From WJLY01 sp964399265 (lineage in GTDB: Bacteria; Joyebacterota; Joyebacteria; Joyebacterales; Joyebacteraceae), in the NCBI GenBank assembly GCA_964399265.1, contig CAYNQF010000059.1, positions 1 to 16,805 of the forward strand: a stretch of 16,805 nucleotides of DNA. The letters run 5' to 3'. Made by a program: the position numbers and the translations under genes. Numbering within the stretch: position 1 is the stretch's first letter; the number at the start of each line of letters is the position of its first letter. Positions 6,229 through 13,043 of the stretch are shown one piece after another. Below the pieces are notes generated by a model. It was not told where the DNA came from and made no database searches. It worked only from the letters and a program-made list of their open reading frames with translations.

Positions 6229-7100
6229 GCATCTTCATTGACGAGGGAACGAGGGTCTGCGTTCAGGGGATAACGGGCCGTGACGGGGCGTTCCACACGA
6301 AGGCGATGCTGGACTACGGCACGAAGGTCGTCGCCGGCGTCACGCCCGGTAAGGGCGGAGCGTCGGTCGAGGGCGTGCCCGTCTTCGACACGATGAAGGA
6401 GGCCGTCGATAATTCGGGCGCGAACGCGTCGATCACGTTCGTGCCGGCGAGGTTCGCCACCGACGCTATCCTCGAGGCCGCCGAGGCCGGCGTCGCGCTC
6501 ATCGTCGCCGTGTCGGAGGGCATTCCGACGCTCGACGCTGCGCGCATCTACCACAGGCTTGGGGAACTCGGTACCAGGATGATCGGTCCCAACTGCCCGG
6601 GAGTCATCAGCCCGGGCAGGTCAAAGCTCGGCATCATGCCGGGGGCGATACACACGAAGGGTTCGGTCGGGGTCGTGTCGCGCAGCGGCACGCTCACCTA
6701 CGAGGTCGTCGACCAGCTCCGCAGAGTCGGCCTCGGCCAGTCGACCGTCGTCGGTATCGGCGGCGACCCCATCATCGGGACGAACTTCATCGACACTCTG
6801 ACCGCGTTCCAGCGGGACGACCAGACCGAGGCGGTGGTGCTGATCGGAGAGATCGGCGGGACCGATGAAGAGGAGGCCGCCGCGTTCGTCCTCGAGAACA
6901 TGACGAAGCCCGTTGTCGGCTTCATCGCGGGCCGGACGGCGCCGCCCGGCAAGCGGATGGGGCACGCCGGCGCCATCATCGCGGGCGGCAAGGGCACGGC
7001 CGCGGAGAAGATCGAGGCCCTGTCCGCGGCCGGCATACGTGTCGCGGCGAGGCCCAGCGACATACCGTCCCTCGTGACGGAGGCGTTGGGGAGGAAGTAA
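6225..7100 (+). CDS. sucD: Succinyl-CoA synthetase alpha subunit
   Basis: This subunit binds CoA and carries the phosphorylated histidine of the reaction. The 291 residues show the Rossmann motif VQGITGRDGAFHTK at 13-26, GPNCPG at 121-126, SRSGTLTYE at 152-160 and the active-site GHAGAII, with His247. The length is normal. The GTG start at 6225 lies in the GTGA overlap with the sucC stop, so the two subunits are translationally coupled at equal ratio. Its TAA overlaps the ATG of korD by one base, tying succinyl-CoA synthetase directly to the ferredoxin-linked step that makes or uses succinyl-CoA. Confidence 0.97.
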   Translation: MSIFIDEGTRVCVQGITGRDGAFHTKAMLDYGTKVVAGVTPGKGGASVEGVPVFDTMKEAVDNSGANASITFVPARFATDAILEAAEAGVALIVAVSEGIPTLDAARIYHRLGELGTRMIGPNCPGVISPGRSKLGIMPGAIHTKGSVGVVSRSGTLTYEVVDQLRRVGLGQSTVVGIGGDPIIGTNFIDTLTAFQRDDQTEAVVLIGEIGGTDEEEAAAFVLENMTKPVVGFIAGRTAPPGKRMGHAGAIIAGGKGTAAEKIEALSAAGIRVAARPSDIPSLVTEALGRK

Positions 7101-7411
7101 TGAGCGCAACGGGTAAGGGGAACGCCGTCGCCAGAGCGTGGCGCTACCCCTCGAGAGAAGAGCATCCCAATCAGCTCATCTTCATATACGAGGACTGGTG
7201 CAAGAGCTGCGGCATCTGCTCCGAGGTCTGCCCCGTCGATGTGTTCGACGTCGACGCGACGGGCAGGCCGCACGTCGGGCGGCCGGACGCATGCATCGCG
7301 TGCTACCTGTGCGAGCAGCTGTGTCCAGACATGGCCATCACGGTCTACAAGGAGCGGGAGAAGGGCTCCGCCGCCGGCAAGGATGGCGAGGGAGGTGGTG
7401 AGCGTGGCTGA
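7100..7411 (+). CDS. korD: 2-oxoglutarate:ferredoxin oxidoreductase delta subunit, 2[4Fe-4S] ferredoxin
   Basis: This small ferredoxin-like subunit of 103 residues carries electrons between the thiamine-bearing subunits and free ferredoxin. Two complete [4Fe-4S] motifs are visible: Cys34, 37, 40, 44 (CKSCGICSEVCP) and Cys65, 68, 71, 75 (CIACYLCEQLCP). The tail after residue 84 is polar, rich in Lys, Glu and Gly, and probably disordered. The start at ATG 7100 overlaps the sucD stop by one base, after GAGGAAG. The gene order D-A-B-C with sucCD upstream points to 2-oxoglutarate rather than pyruvate as substrate. Confidence 0.9.
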   Translation: MSATGKGNAVARAWRYPSREEHPNQLIFIYEDWCKSCGICSEVCPVDVFDVDATGRPHVGRPDACIACYLCEQLCPDMAITVYKEREKGSAAGKDGEGGGERG

Positions 7412-8546
7412 CGGCAACGCCAAGGTGCTCCAGGGCAATGAGGCAAGCGCCGTCGGGGCGCTCGCGGCCGGCGTCGACTTCTTCGCCGGCTATCCGATCA
7501 CTCCGTCCTCCGAGATAGCCGAGCTGATGTCGCAGTGCATGCCCCTGATCGGAGGGCGCTTCATTCAGATGGAGGACGAGATCGCATCGATCGCTGCGAT
7601 CATAGGCGCTTCGCTCGCCGGAGCGACCTCGATGACCGCGACGTCGGGTCCCGGTTTCTCGCTCATGCAGGAGAACCTGGGCTTCGCCTGCATCGCCGAG
7701 ATCCCCTGCGTTATCGTCAACGTGATGAGGGCGGGGCCGTCTACCGGACTGCCGACGCAGGCCGCGCAGGGGGACGTTCAGCAGGCGAGATGGGGGACGC
7801 ACGGAGACCACGCCATCATAGCGTTGTGCCCGTCGACCGTTCGCGAGTGCTTCGACATGACGATCGAATGCGTGAACCTGGCCGAGCGTTTCCGGACGCC
7901 GACCGTCCTTCTCATGGACGAGGTAATCGGCCACATGCGAGAGAGCGTCGTCCTTCCCGCGTCCGACTCGTACAGGCTGACGCGCAGGAAGGCGCCGGAG
8001 CCCGGACTCGACGACTACTGCCCGTACGGCGAGTGTGACGAGCCCGCGGCGCCGCTGGCCGCGTTCGGGGACGAGTACAGGTTCCACGTGACCGGACTCA
8101 CGCACGACGTTCACGGCTTTCCCACGATGGTCCCCGACGAGGTCGACCGCAAGATCAGGCACATCGTCGACAAGATCGAGTCGCGCGCCGACGAACTAGC
8201 TTCCAACGAGGAGTACGCGACCGACGACGCCGACGTCCTTCTGTTCGCGTACGGCTCCACCGCGCGCGTGGCCAAGGCGTCGGTCAGGGCTCTCCGCGAG
8301 GCGGGCGTCAGGGCCGGCCTCCTGCGCGCGAAGACGCTGTGGCCGTTCTCGCCGAAGAGACTGTGGGAACTCGCACCGGCGCTCAAGCTTGTGGTAGTGC
8401 CGGAGATGAATCTCGGGCAGTTCGTGCTCGAGGTCGAACGAGTTCTCTGCGGCGAGGTCCGCGTCGCCAGGCTCGGCCGTGTAGACGGCCATCTGTTCGA
8501 ACCCGACGAGATCACGGAGTTCGTTCTCGGGGAGGTGAGGAAGTGA
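7404..8546 (+). CDS. korA: 2-oxoglutarate:ferredoxin oxidoreductase alpha subunit
   Basis: With KorB this subunit interconverts 2-oxoglutarate plus CoA with succinyl-CoA plus CO2, using ferredoxin. The 380 residues begin with the family pattern KVLQGNEA then GYPITPSSE at 29-37, the conserved substrate and thiamine contact region, followed by QMEDEIAS and SGPGFSLMQEN segments typical of KorA. The start is uncertain. I prefer GTG 7404, which follows GGAGGTGG (7391-7398) and sits in the korD overlap; ATG 7383 would add seven residues but lacks a ribosome-binding site. The stop overlaps korB by 4 nt. VorB or another 2-oxoacid oxidoreductase is the alternative; the sucCD link favours Kor. Confidence 0.92.
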   Translation: MADGNAKVLQGNEASAVGALAAGVDFFAGYPITPSSEIAELMSQCMPLIGGRFIQMEDEIASIAAIIGASLAGATSMTATSGPGFSLMQENLGFACIAEIPCVIVNVMRAGPSTGLPTQAAQGDVQQARWGTHGDHAIIALCPSTVRECFDMTIECVNLAERFRTPTVLLMDEVIGHMRESVVLPASDSYRLTRRKAPEPGLDDYCPYGECDEPAAPLAAFGDEYRFHVTGLTHDVHGFPTMVPDEVDRKIRHIVDKIESRADELASNEEYATDDADVLLFAYGSTARVAKASVRALREAGVRAGLLRAKTLWPFSPKRLWELAPALKLVVVPEMNLGQFVLEVERVLCGEVRVARLGRVDGHLFEPDEITEFVLGEVRK

Positions 8547-9448
8547 GCCGCGCCATCGAGGAGGCCAGGAGCTACCTTCGCCCCAACAAGAAGTTTCCAA
8601 CGGTATGGTGTGCCGGCTGCGGCCTCGGCATAGTGCAGAGCGCCCTCGTGCACGCGACAGCGAGGATGGCGCTCGAGAAGAACGACGTCGCGGTGGTCTC
8701 GGGCATCGGCTGCACCGGCAGGATGCCGGCCTACGTCGACTTCAACACGCTCCACACGACGCACGGCAGGGCGCTCGCGTTCGCTACGGGGCTCAAGCTC
8801 GCGCGCCCGAAGATGACGGTGTTCACCGTGATGGGAGACGGCGACGCACTCGCGATCGGAGGCAACCACTTCATCCACGCGTGCCGCCGCAACATCGACA
8901 TGACGGCGATCGTTGTCAACAACCAGATATACGGGATGACCGGCGGGCAGTACTCGCCCACCACGCCGCACGGCAAGCGAGGCACGACGGCTCCGTACGG
9001 CAACGTCGAGCATGCGTTCGACACGGTCGCCCTGGCCGTCGGGGCCGGCGCGACGTTCGTGGCGAGGACCTCGGTCTATCACGCCCGGGAGGCGAACTCC
9101 TTGATCGAGAAGGCCGTGGGTCACAAGGGTTTCTCGGTCGTCGAGATCATATCGAACTGCCACACGAGCTACGGCAGGATGAACAAGTTCACGTCCCCGG
9201 TCCAGATGCTCAAGTGGATGAAGGACAGCGCAGTGCCTGTCAACGCGTGGGACAAGCTCTCGCCGGAGGAGCGGGAGGGCAAGTTCACGCGCGGCGTGAT
9301 CGTGGACAAGGAACTACCCGAGTTCATCGCGTCGTATGACGAGCTGGGCGAGCGTCTGACGCAGACCCCGGCGGCCGTCGAGCGTGTACGCGAGATCCTC
9401 CGCGCCTACGACAACTCCGCGCATCGGCTGAGGGTGTCGGGTCAGTAG
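8543..9448 (+). CDS. korB: 2-oxoglutarate:ferredoxin oxidoreductase beta subunit (TPP-binding)
   Basis: This subunit binds thiamine diphosphate and a [4Fe-4S] cluster. In 301 residues I see WCAGCG with Cys23 and Cys26, GIGCTGR with Cys57, and SNCHTSYG with Cys205, which are the expected four cluster ligands. The thiamine motif runs from GDG at 98-100 to NN at 126-127. NQIYGMTGGQYSPT at 127-140 is a strong family mark. The start is GTG 8543 in a GTGA overlap with korA, preceded by GGGGAGGTGAGG. The longer open frame from 8339 is only the korA shadow. An 84-nt gap separates it from korC. Confidence 0.95.
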   Translation: MSRAIEEARSYLRPNKKFPTVWCAGCGLGIVQSALVHATARMALEKNDVAVVSGIGCTGRMPAYVDFNTLHTTHGRALAFATGLKLARPKMTVFTVMGDGDALAIGGNHFIHACRRNIDMTAIVVNNQIYGMTGGQYSPTTPHGKRGTTAPYGNVEHAFDTVALAVGAGATFVARTSVYHAREANSLIEKAVGHKGFSVVEIISNCHTSYGRMNKFTSPVQMLKWMKDSAVPVNAWDKLSPEEREGKFTRGVIVDKELPEFIASYDELGERLTQTPAAVERVREILRAYDNSAHRLRVSGQ

Positions 9449-9532
9449 CGGCGACTCGGGCCGATCGCGGCGCGCCGTACAGCCGGTGCAGCTTCGGGCC
9501 GGTGGCCGGCGAGGTCCATCGAGGAGAGGGAG

Positions 9533-10096
9533 ATGCCGAACGTGAGCGACGCCGATTCCGGCAGGTTCGAGATCAGGCTCTCGGGCTCGGGCGGCCAGGG
9601 GTTGATGCTTGCCGGCAAGCTGCTTGCCGAGGCCGCCGTCTACGACGGCAAGAACGCCGTTCAGACCCAGAGCTACGGCCCCGAGGCGAGGGGCGGCAAG
9701 AGCAAGACCGACGTCGTCATATCGGCCGGTGAGATCGACTACCCGAAGGCGACGAGGGTCGACGTCCTGCTGGCCATGAGCCAACCAGCATACAACGAGT
9801 ACCATTCCTCACTCCGCGACGGCGGCATCCTGATCGTCGACTCAAAGCTCGTGGAGAAGGTCGAGCAGGCCGACGCGGTGAGGATCCCGTTCACCGCTCT
9901 CGCGATCGAGGAGTGCGGCAGGCAGTTGTTCGCCAACGTCGTGGCTCTCGGCGCGGTGGTCGAACTGACGGGTGCGGTGAGGTGGGAGAGTCTGCGCTCC
10001 GCCGTGCTCGCTCGCGTTCCCAAGGGGACGGAGCAGGTCAACGAGAAGGCCCTGACGGTCGGGCGCGAGGCCGCCCGCCGCGTATCCGGGAGGTGA
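9533..10096 (+). CDS. korC: 2-oxoglutarate:ferredoxin oxidoreductase gamma subunit
   Basis: The 187-residue protein has the POR-gamma fold pattern: RLSGSGGQGLMLAGK at about 15-29, the CoA-binding-type glycine loop, then QSYGPEARGGKSKTDVVIS, a hallmark of 2-oxoacid:ferredoxin oxidoreductase gamma subunits. It completes the KorDABC set. The start ATG 9533 is preceded by GAGGAG at 9521-9526. The gap after korB holds a GCCGG-TGG-CCGGC inverted repeat (9498-9510), which may tune translation or message decay. It is followed one base later by ndk, so the two are co-transcribed. Confidence 0.93.
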   Translation: MPNVSDADSGRFEIRLSGSGGQGLMLAGKLLAEAAVYDGKNAVQTQSYGPEARGGKSKTDVVISAGEIDYPKATRVDVLLAMSQPAYNEYHSSLRDGGILIVDSKLVEKVEQADAVRIPFTALAIEECGRQLFANVVALGAVVELTGAVRWESLRSAVLARVPKGTEQVNEKALTVGREAARRVSGR

Positions 10097-10097
10097 A

Positions 10098-10523
10098 ATG
10101 TCCAAGACCTTCCTGCTCATCAAGCCGAGCGCCGTCGCGGCTCACAAGGTCGGGGGCATCATCTCGGAACTGGAGAAGGCCGGGTTTGAGATACTCGGCC
10201 TCACGTCGAAGCGCATGACGAGGGAAGAGGCGGAGCGTTTCTACGACGTGCACAAGGGCAAGGACTTCTACGAGCCGCTCTTGGACTACATGACGTCAGG
10301 GTTAACCGTCGGCCTTGTTCTCGACGCGGACGACGCCGTGGTGCTGCTCAGGAAGACCGTGGGTGCCACCGATCCCGCCAAGGCCGATCGCGGCACGATC
10401 AGGGCGCTCTTCGGCGACACGCTCCGGAGGAACGCGGTGCACGCGTCGGACTCCCCAGGGCGCGTCGAGCACGAGGCGGGCATCTACTTCGGCGACTGCC
10501 CCAGGGCCACCGACAGGAAGTGA
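10098..10523 (+). CDS. ndk: Nucleoside diphosphate kinase
   Basis: Ndk transfers the gamma phosphate among nucleoside triphosphates through a phosphohistidine. The 141 residues show Lys9 in KPSAV, Arg85, the TIRALFG segment with Arg102, Asn112 and the active His115 in RNAVHASDSP. The usual KPDA reads KPSA here, and PGTIR reads RGTIR; the listed catalytic residues are all present, so activity is expected. The ATG at 10098 lies one base after the korC stop, with GGGAGGTGA upstream. Its place at the end of the succinyl-CoA synthetase and Kor operon suggests that it equilibrates the ATP or GTP made by SucCD. Ndk binding to succinyl-CoA synthetase has been reported in other bacteria. Confidence 0.95.
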   Translation: MSKTFLLIKPSAVAAHKVGGIISELEKAGFEILGLTSKRMTREEAERFYDVHKGKDFYEPLLDYMTSGLTVGLVLDADDAVVLLRKTVGATDPAKADRGTIRALFGDTLRRNAVHASDSPGRVEHEAGIYFGDCPRATDRK

Positions 10524-10525
10524 TA

Positions 10526-10562
10526 CCGGTGTAGGCGGAGTGGCCCCGGTGCAGGTGAAGTG
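10526..10562 (+). repeat. Two tandem 17-nt imperfect repeats between ndk and the redox operon
   Basis: The sequence CCGGTGTAGGCGGAGTG (10526-10542) recurs as CCGGTGCAGGTGAAGTG (10546-10562) with three differences and a 20-nt period. It starts two bases after the ndk stop and lies 37 nt before the next ATG. A 20-nt spacing is close to two helical turns, so it could be a tandem operator, but two copies may also be a chance duplication. No clear promoter was found with it. Confidence 0.4.
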
Positions 10563-10599
10563 ACCGAATGAACTGTCTCCGCGCGACGTTGGAGGTGAG

Positions 10600-11091
10600 A
10601 TGGGCAAGACGAGTGTGGCCGAGGATGCGATGGCGGGGTACCTCGCCATCGTCGACGAGGTCGCGGAGGACTACGAGGGTGCGAAGGGTGCTCTCATACC
10701 GGTTCTGCAGCAGGTGCAGGTGAGGATCGGGTACCTTCCCCCCGAGGTGATGGAGCGCATCGCCGAGCGTGTCGGCGTGTCGCCGGCGCGGGTCTTCGGT
10801 GTTGCGAGCTTCTACTCGCAGTTCCGGCTGAAGCCGGTCGGCAAGTACGTGATCAAGGTCTGCCACGGCACCGCATGTCACGTTCAGGGCGCCCCGGCGA
10901 TCACCGAGGCGATCTGCGACGAACTGGGCGTGGAAGAGGGTTCCACGACCGCGGACGGCAAGTTCACCGTCTCGTCGGTTGCGTGCCTGGGTTGCTGCAG
11001 CCTCGCACCCGTCATGATGATAGAGGAGGAGACGTTCGGCCGTCTCACGCCGGACGTCGCCAGGAAGATAGTTCGCGAGTTCGGGGAGTAG
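10600..11091 (+). CDS. NuoE/HydC-like thioredoxin-fold [2Fe-2S] subunit of a bifurcating complex
   Basis: The 163-residue protein matches the 24-kDa subunit family of complex I, HydC of bifurcating hydrogenases and StnA-like proteins. An N-terminal helical domain (ALIPVLQQVQVRIGYLP, about 31-47) leads to VFGVASFYSQF and the thioredoxin-like domain with Cys88, Cys93 (CHGTAC), Cys129 and Cys133 (CLGCC), the full [2Fe-2S] ligand set. It would relay electrons near the flavin of the NuoF-like partner. The start ATG 10600 follows GGAGG 4 nt away. It leads the three-gene redox unit that ends at 16679. The family is certain; the exact complex is inferred from the third gene. Confidence 0.93.
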   Translation: MGKTSVAEDAMAGYLAIVDEVAEDYEGAKGALIPVLQQVQVRIGYLPPEVMERIAERVGVSPARVFGVASFYSQFRLKPVGKYVIKVCHGTACHVQGAPAITEAICDELGVEEGSTTADGKFTVSSVACLGCCSLAPVMMIEEETFGRLTPDVARKIVREFGE

Positions 11092-11146
11092 CGGGCGGGG
11101 CACCGCGTCCCGCGCGGAGACTCGGACGAACCCGAAGAGGGCGAGA

Positions 11147-12934
11147 ATGCCAAGTACGCCTCAAGTTACTGAGATCACCGTCGGCCTCGGAAGCTGCGGC
11201 ATCGCGGCGGGGGCCGGCCACGTCATGCGCGCGCTCGAGGACGGCATCAAGAAGCGAGGCCTCGACGTCCGCCTGAGGCGGACGGGGTGCGTGGGCATGT
11301 GCTACCGCGAGCCCATCGTCGACGTCGAGTCGCCGGGGCTCGGCAAGGTCACGTACGGCGGGGTCAAGACCGAGTGGGTCGACCGCATACTCGACGAGCA
11401 CGTCGCGGGCGGCAAGCCGGTGGACGAGTGGGTGGTGAGGGCGGAAGAGAAGGAGCTGCCGGACGAGAGCTACTACGACAGGCAGGTCAGGCTGGTGCTC
11501 CGCAACGCCGGCACGATGGACCCCGAGTCTATCGACGAGTACATCTCGCGAGGCGGGTACGAGGCGCTCGAGAAGGCGCTCAAGACCATGACCCCCGAGG
11601 AGGTCATAGCGGAGGTCAAGGCCTCAGGCCTCCGCGGGCGCGGCGGCGCGGGCTTCCCGACCGGAGTCAAGTGGGAGCTTTGCGCGAAGCAGCCGGGCGA
11701 CGTCAAGTACGTCATCGTGAACGCCGACGAGGGCGACCCCGGCGCGTTCATGGACCGAAGCGTCCTCGAGGGAGATCCGCACGCCGTCCTCGAAGGGCTC
11801 GCCATAGCGGCCTACGCGGTCGGGGCATCGGAGGGCTACTTCTACGTCCGGGCCGAGTATCCGCTTGCGGTCGCACGGCTCTGGATCGCCATCAACGATG
11901 CCCGCGAGCGCGGCTTCCTGGGCGACAACATAATGGGCACCGGCTTCAGCTTCGACGTCCACATCAAGGAGGGCGCCGGGGCGTTCGTGTGCGGCGAGGA
12001 GACGGCGCTCATCGCGTCGATCGAGGGCAAGCGCGGCATGCCGCGCCTCCGCCCGCCCTATCCCGCGGCCGAGGGCCTGTGGGCCAAGCCGACGAACAAC
12101 AACAACGTGGAGACCTACGCGAACATCCCCTGGATCATCCGCGAGGGGGCAAAGGCCTACGCCGCGTACGGCACCGAGTCGAGCAAGGGGACGAAGGTGT
12201 TCGCGCTCGCCGGGAAGATCGTCCGCGGCGGCCTCGTCGAGGTGCCGATGGGGACCACGCTCAGGGAGGTCATCTTCGACATCGGCGGGGGCGTGCACGA
12301 GGGACGCTCGTTCAAGGCCGTCCAGATGGGCGGCCCGTCCGGCGGGTGCATCCCGTCCGAGTTTCTCGACATCGAGGTCGACTACGAGTCCGTCACGAGG
12401 ACGGGCGCCATCATGGGCTCGGGCGGCATGGTCGTGATGGACGACTCGACCTGCATGGTCGACATCGCCAGGTTCTTCCTGAACTTCACGCAGGAGGAGA
12501 GCTGCGGCAAGTGCACCTTCTGCCGCGTCGGCACGAAGCGCATGCTCGAGATCCTGAACCGCATCACGGCGGGTGACGGGCGCGAGGGCGACATCGAGCT
12601 CCTCGAGGAGCTGGGGTCGAAGATCGTCTCATCGTCGCTCTGCGGCCTCGGCCAGAGCGCGCCGAACCCAGTGCTGACCACCATCAAGTACTTCCGCGAC
12701 GAGTACGAGGCGCACATCCACGAGAAGAGGTGTCCAGCGCACTCGTGTAAGGCGCTCATCACCTACGAGATCGACCCCGACAAGTGCGTCGGATGCACGC
12801 TCTGCGCGAAGGCGTGCCCGACCGGCGCCGCGAGCGGCGAGAGGAAGAAGCCGCACGTGATCGATCAATCGCTCTGCACCAAGTGCGACGCGTGCAGGCG
12901 CGCCTGCAAGTTCGACGCTGTCGTCGTCAAGTGA
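11147..12934 (+). CDS. NuoF/HydB-like NADH- and FMN-binding subunit with extra ferredoxin domains
   Basis: This 595-residue protein has the full HydB (BfuB) layout. Residues 1-90 form a thioredoxin-like ferredoxin domain with Cys17, Cys48 and Cys52; a fourth Cys expected from HydB is not seen. The FMN/NADH domain shows GLRGRGGAGFPTG at 161-173, NADEGDPGAF at 192-201 and CGEETALIASIEGKRG at 282-297. The SLBB region is followed by the cluster ligands Cys453, 456, 459 and 499. His523, His525, Cys529 and Cys534 form a possible zinc site as in HydB. The tail has two [4Fe-4S] motifs, Cys547/550/553/557 and Cys577/580/583/587, absent from plain complex I NuoF. This layout is typical of electron-bifurcating enzymes of the HydABC, NfnABC and Stn type. 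The start ATG 11147 has AGAGGGCGAG upstream. Confidence 0.94.
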   Translation: MPSTPQVTEITVGLGSCGIAAGAGHVMRALEDGIKKRGLDVRLRRTGCVGMCYREPIVDVESPGLGKVTYGGVKTEWVDRILDEHVAGGKPVDEWVVRAEEKELPDESYYDRQVRLVLRNAGTMDPESIDEYISRGGYEALEKALKTMTPEEVIAEVKASGLRGRGGAGFPTGVKWELCAKQPGDVKYVIVNADEGDPGAFMDRSVLEGDPHAVLEGLAIAAYAVGASEGYFYVRAEYPLAVARLWIAINDARERGFLGDNIMGTGFSFDVHIKEGAGAFVCGEETALIASIEGKRGMPRLRPPYPAAEGLWAKPTNNNNVETYANIPWIIREGAKAYAAYGTESSKGTKVFALAGKIVRGGLVEVPMGTTLREVIFDIGGGVHEGRSFKAVQMGGPSGGCIPSEFLDIEVDYESVTRTGAIMGSGGMVVMDDSTCMVDIARFFLNFTQEESCGKCTFCRVGTKRMLEILNRITAGDGREGDIELLEELGSKIVSSSLCGLGQSAPNPVLTTIKYFRDEYEAHIHEKRCPAHSCKALITYEIDPDKCVGCTLCAKACPTGAASGERKKPHVIDQSLCTKCDACRRACKFDAVVVK

Positions 12935-12949
12935 CCGGCCCCGGATGGC

Positions 12950-12986
12950 GTCCGTTCACACGAACGGGCCGCCGAACGCCGGTTCG
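12950..12986 (+). promoter_or_regulatory. Two adjacent short hairpins between the NuoF-like and fusion-subunit genes
   Basis: A stem pairs 12950-12957 with 12962-12969 (one G-U pair, ACAC loop), and 12973-12977 pairs with 12982-12986. Both are built from the same GAAC/GTTC letters. The gap of 109 nt is unusually long for this otherwise compact operon. The hairpins may set the ratio of the two proteins or mark an RNA processing point. No T tract or clear promoter is present. Confidence 0.3.
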
Positions 12987-13043
12987 TCCCGGCAACGACC
13001 CGCGGGCTTTCGCTCGAAGAGACGGTTCCCGGAGAGGTAGACG

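Noticed and set aside
7239..7403. N-terminal extension of KorA
   Set aside because: It overlaps the korD coding sequence out of frame. The homology and the GGAGGTGG site fit GTG 7404.
8339..8542. N-terminal extension of KorB
   Set aside because: It is the out-of-frame shadow of korA. GTG 8543 in the GTGA overlap is the real start.
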